Positions 5,660-8,274 of a stretch of DNA of 8,274 nt are shown in pieces. Source of the stretch: a bacterium HR12. Its GTDB lineage: Bacteria > Actinomycetota > UBA4738 > HRBIN12. The notes below the pieces were generated by a model that saw nothing but the letters and a program-made list of their open reading frames with translations, did no database searches and had not been told where the DNA came from. Position numbers and translations under genes: made by a program. Each line of letters begins with the position of its first letter. Positions within the stretch are counted from its first letter, which is position 1. The stretch covers positions 1 to 8,274 of the forward strand of contig BEHO01000035.1 in assembly GCA_002898915.1 (NCBI GenBank), given 5' to 3'.

Positions 5660-6465
5660 CAGAACAGCGCGCTCGCCAGCTTCCGCCGGTACTCCCGGGT
5701 CAGCTCGTGGTCCTCCCCGAGGACCGCGAAGACCTCCAGCATCGCCTGCCTCGCGTCGGGGTCGTCCTTCAGCGCGCCGAGCATGCCGTCCAGCGCCTCG
5801 CGCCACCGCCCCTGCGCCGCGAGGCGCTTGGCCGAGGCGAGGGTGCCGGTGTCGGAGATGCCCGCCCAGGACGCGACCTCGATCTCGGCGAGCACCCGCT
5901 CGGCCTCGTCGTCCGGCAGCAGCGGCATGAGCGTCTCGCGGGCCTCCGCGTGGGCGCCACGGCGCGCCAGCACCCGACCGAGCCCGAGCCGCGCCGCGCG
6001 GTTGTTCGGGTCCGCCTCGAGCGCCTCGCGGTACCGCCGCTCGGCGTCGTCCAGGTCGCCCTCGGCCTCCTCGGCCGCGGCGGCCTTGGCCTCCAGGTCC
6101 GCGGGGCTCGGCAGCAGGCGGTCGATGAACTCGTTCACCGCCGGCTCCGGGTAGGCGCCGATGAACATGTCCACCGCCTTCCCGTCGCGGAAGCCGACGA
6201 CCGTGGGGATCCCCTGCGAGCGCACGGCCTGCAGCAGCGCCTGCCCCACGCTCTCGGTGTCGACGTTGATCTTCGCCAGGAGGAACGCGCCCTTGCGCTC
6301 CTCGGCGATCTTCTCGAGGATCGGGCCGATCACCCGGCACGGCCCGCACCAGGCCGCCCACAGGTCGACCACCACCGGGCGCTCCTTGGAGCCCTCGATG
6401 ACGACCTGCTGGAAGTTCTCGTCCGTCACCTCGACGACGTTCGTGGTCGCGGTCACCTCTGCCAT
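5659..6465 (-). CDS. Thioredoxin-domain protein with C-terminal TPR-like region (CnoX/YbbN-like)
   Basis: 268 residues. The thioredoxin fold spans about 10-118, with active site WCGPC (Cys40, Cys43), preceding VVVDLWAAW, and cis-Pro87 in GIPTVVGF. After PSPADLEAKA (119-128) comes an all-helical region: one clear TPR-like pair (AERRYREALEADPNNRAA, 141-158, with LGLGRVLARRG) and a second helical block (206-268) containing AAQGRWREALDGMLGALKDD. This order and length match the CnoX/YbbN family, chaperedoxins that hold unfolding proteins and protect cysteines. E. coli CnoX has lost the CxxC pair, whereas here it is intact, so disulfide reductase activity is likely too. No signal peptide, so cytoplasmic. 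The ATG at 6465 follows AAAGGAG and lies 15 nt after the metal-ATPase stop, suggesting co-expression and a role in coping with metal or thiol stress, which is inference. Confidence 0.9.
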   Translation of the reverse strand: MAEVTATTNVVEVTDENFQQVVIEGSKERPVVVDLWAAWCGPCRVIGPILEKIAEERKGAFLLAKINVDTESVGQALLQAVRSQGIPTVVGFRDGKAVDMFIGAYPEPAVNEFIDRLLPSPADLEAKAAAAEEAEGDLDDAERRYREALEADPNNRAARLGLGRVLARRGAHAEARETLMPLLPDDEAERVLAEIEVASWAGISDTGTLASAKRLAAQGRWREALDGMLGALKDDPDARQAMLEVFAVLGEDHELTREYRRKLASALF

Positions 6466-6480
6466 CCTTTCTCCTTTCCC

Positions 6481-8274
6481 TCAGGCTACCGTCGCCCGCC
6501 TCAGGAGCAGGGCGTTGGCCACCACCAACAGGCTCGAGCCGCTCATCGCGAGCGCCGCGATCTCGGGCCGGAGCGTGAGACCGGCCCACGCGAACGCCCC
6601 CGCGGCCAGGGGGAGGGCGAGCGCGTTGTACCCGACGGCCCAGCCGAGGTTCTGCCGCATCTTCCTCGTCGTCGCGCGCGAGAGGCTCATCGCGGTCGCG
6701 ACGTCCGTCGGGTCGGCGCGCATGAGCACGACGTCCGCCGTTTCCATCGCCACATCCGTGCCGGTGCCGATGGCCATACCGACGTCGGCTCGCGCCAGCG
6801 CCGGCGCGTCGTTCACCCCGTCCCCCACCATGCCCACCGTGCGCCCCTCGGCCTGGAGGGCGGCGACCTGTCGCTCCTTGTCCTCGGGGCGCACGTCCGC
6901 GAACACGCGGGCGATGCCGAGCTCGCCGGCGATCCGCTCGGCCGTCGCGCGGTTGTCCCCCGTGAGCATCACGACCTCGACCCCCTCGGCCGACAGCCGC
7001 GCGACGGCGGGGCCCGACGTGTCGCGCACCACGTCCGCGAGCGCGATCACCCCCACCGCGCGCCCATCCACGCCGACGAACGCCACCGTGCGGCCGGCCC
7101 CCTGGAGCTCCTCCCCGAGGGTCCCGACGCCATCGAGCGTGACGCCCTCCCGCTCCAGGAGGCGGCGGCTGCCGACGGCGACGCGCCGCCCCTCCACCTC
7201 GGCGACCGCGCCGGCCCCGGGCACGGCACGGAAGCCGGTCGCCCGGGGGACGGCCAGGCCGCGCTCGACCGCCGCCGCCGCGATGGTCGCGGCGAGCGGG
7301 TGCTCGCTCTCACGCTCGACCGCAGCGGCGAGACGCAGCAGATCGGTCTCCGGGAGGCCGGTCGAGCGGACCTCCGCGACGGTCGGCCGACCGACCGTGA
7401 GGGTCCCCGTCTTGTCGAAGACCACGGTGTCGAGCTTCGACGCCCGCTCGAGCGCGCCGGCGTCCTTGAACAGGATCCCCCGCCGGGCGCCCATCCCCGT
7501 CCCCACCATGATCGCCGTCGGCGTCGCGAGCCCGAGCGCGTCCGGGCACGCGATGACGATCACGGTGATCGCGAACAGGAGCGCGGTCTCGAACGAGGAC
7601 CCGATGAACCAGAACCACGTCGCGAAGGTGGCCAGTCCTCCCCCGAGCGCGACGAGCACGAGCCAGAACGCCGCCCGGTCCGCGAGGCGCTGCGCCGGCG
7701 CCTTCGAGCTCTGCGCCGCCTGCACCAGGGCGACGATCTGCGCCAGCGCCGTCTCGGACCCGACCTTCGTCGCCCGGGCCCGGAGGGAGCCCTCCCGGTT
7801 GATCGTCGCGCCGATCAGGGGGTCGCCGGGTCGCTTGGTGACCGGCAGGCTCTCCCCGGTGATCATCGACTCGTCCACGCTGGAGGTGCCCTCCTCGACC
7901 ACGGCGTCGACGGGGACCTTGCTCCCCGGGCGGACGAGCAGCAGATCGCCGACGAGGACCTCGGCGGTCGGGATCTCGACCGGCACCCCGTCCCGGAGCA
8001 CCACGGCCACCGGCGGGGCGAGCTCGAGCAGCGCGCGCACGGCATCGGAGGCACCCGCCCGCGCCCGGAGCTCCATCCAGTGCCCGAACAGCACGAAGGC
8101 GGCGAGCAGGCTGACGGCCTCGAAGAAGTGCTCGCCCTCCAAGCCGAGGACGACGGCGACCGAGTAGACGAACCCCGCCGCGATCGAGGTCGCCACGAGC
8201 ACCATCATGTCCAGCGTCCGGTTCCGCAGCGCGGAGATCGCGCCCCGGAAGAAGACGTTCGAGCTGTAGCCGAC
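6481..8274 (-). CDS. P1B-type heavy-metal (probably copper) translocating ATPase with CPD motif, N-terminus cut by window edge
   Basis: The frame is open from the right edge to the TGA at 6481, giving the last 597 residues; an internal ATG at 8208 is not the real start. Numbering within the fragment: transmembrane segments about 23-45, 49-68, 198-220 and 227-250, then two more near the C-terminus. The actuator domain has TGES (139-142), the phosphorylation site is DKTGTLT (Asp287), the nucleotide domain has the HP pair (325-326), and MLTGDN and GDGVNDAP (484-491) complete the hydrolase. The intramembrane site reads [11 protein letters not shown] with Cys243-Pro244-Asp245, not the usual CPC or CPH. 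GYN in the penultimate helix and MSGSS...N in the last helix fit copper ATPases of the CopA/CopB groups, as do RTLDMMVLV and GHWMEL. It sits in the membrane and should export metal ions using ATP. Any N-terminal metal-binding domain lies outside the window. The metal is inferred. Confidence 0.93.
   Translation of the reverse strand, partial: VGYSSNVFFRGAISALRNRTLDMMVLVATSIAAGFVYSVAVVLGLEGEHFFEAVSLLAAFVLFGHWMELRARAGASDAVRALLELAPPVAVVLRDGVPVEIPTAEVLVGDLLLVRPGSKVPVDAVVEEGTSSVDESMITGESLPVTKRPGDPLIGATINREGSLRARATKVGSETALAQIVALVQAAQSSKAPAQRLADRAAFWLVLVALGGGLATFATWFWFIGSSFETALLFAITVIVIACPDALGLATPTAIMVGTGMGARRGILFKDAGALERASKLDTVVFDKTGTLTVGRPTVAEVRSTGLPETDLLRLAAAVERESEHPLAATIAAAAVERGLAVPRATGFRAVPGAGAVAEVEGRRVAVGSRRLLEREGVTLDGVGTLGEELQGAGRTVAFVGVDGRAVGVIALADVVRDTSGPAVARLSAEGVEVVMLTGDNRATAERIAGELGIARVFADVRPEDKERQVAALQAEGRTVGMVGDGVNDAPALARADVGMAIGTGTDVAMETADVVLMRADPTDVATAMSLSRATTRKMRQNLGWAVGYNALALPLAAGAFAWAGLTLRPEIAALAMSGSSLLVVANALLLRRATVA

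Noticed and set aside
5660..6589. Upstream extension of the methyltransferase frame to 6589
   Set aside because: The extension only overlaps the thioredoxin-TPR gene in a shifted frame. Family similarity begins at the ATG at 5659.
6161..8167. Plus-strand open frame of 668 codons opposite the metal ATPase
   Set aside because: Ser/Thr/Ala/Arg-rich shadow of the P1B ATPase gene with no motif, and no ribosome site or gene context on that strand.

Overview
The window is very GC-rich, with G or C in almost every third codon position. It is densely packed with eight protein genes, all on the minus strand, so transcription runs from high to low coordinates. No RNA gene, insertion sequence, CRISPR array or rho-independent terminator was seen. 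GC content, GTG/ATG starts, strong AGGAGG-type ribosome sites and a possible leaderless promoter fit a high-GC bacterium, most simply an uncultured actinobacterium-like lineage. That assignment is inference from style, not from a marker gene.

Right-hand block (8274 down to 4916). A P1B-type heavy-metal ATPase enters from the right edge without its N-terminus. It is followed 15 nt later by a thioredoxin-TPR protein (CnoX/YbbN-like) and then, through a TGATG stop/start overlap, by a class I SAM-dependent methyltransferase of unknown substrate. Spacing suggests one operon of metal export, protein/redox protection and a small methyltransferase.

Middle (4915 to 4291). An Lrp/AsnC-family regulator stands alone between two short intergenic gaps of 70 and 57 nt. 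Each gap contains a perfect 7-bp inverted repeat and a plausible promoter. The promoter in the left gap ends 6 nt before the ATG of the next gene, which has no Shine-Dalgarno, suggesting a leaderless transcript.

Left-hand block (4290 to 1). A class III aminotransferase resembling putrescine/4-aminobutyrate aminotransferases, an M20 metallopeptidase/deacylase, and two tandem paralogous polyamine-type ABC substrate-binding lipoproteins are packed with gaps of 3, 11 and 10 nt. The second lipoprotein is cut by the left edge. The permease and ATPase genes of the transporter are not visible and would be expected further left or elsewhere. Together the block looks like an Lrp-associated module for uptake and breakdown of an amine, polyamine or N-acylated amino compound; the substrate cannot be read from the sequence.

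The most striking oddity is in the aminotransferase. The Lys that forms the Schiff base with PLP is replaced by Asn (residue 297, codon AAT at 3400-3402), while the rest of the PLP site looks intact. A second oddity is the Cys-Pro-Asp triplet in the transmembrane metal site of the P1B ATPase, where CPC or CPH is usual.
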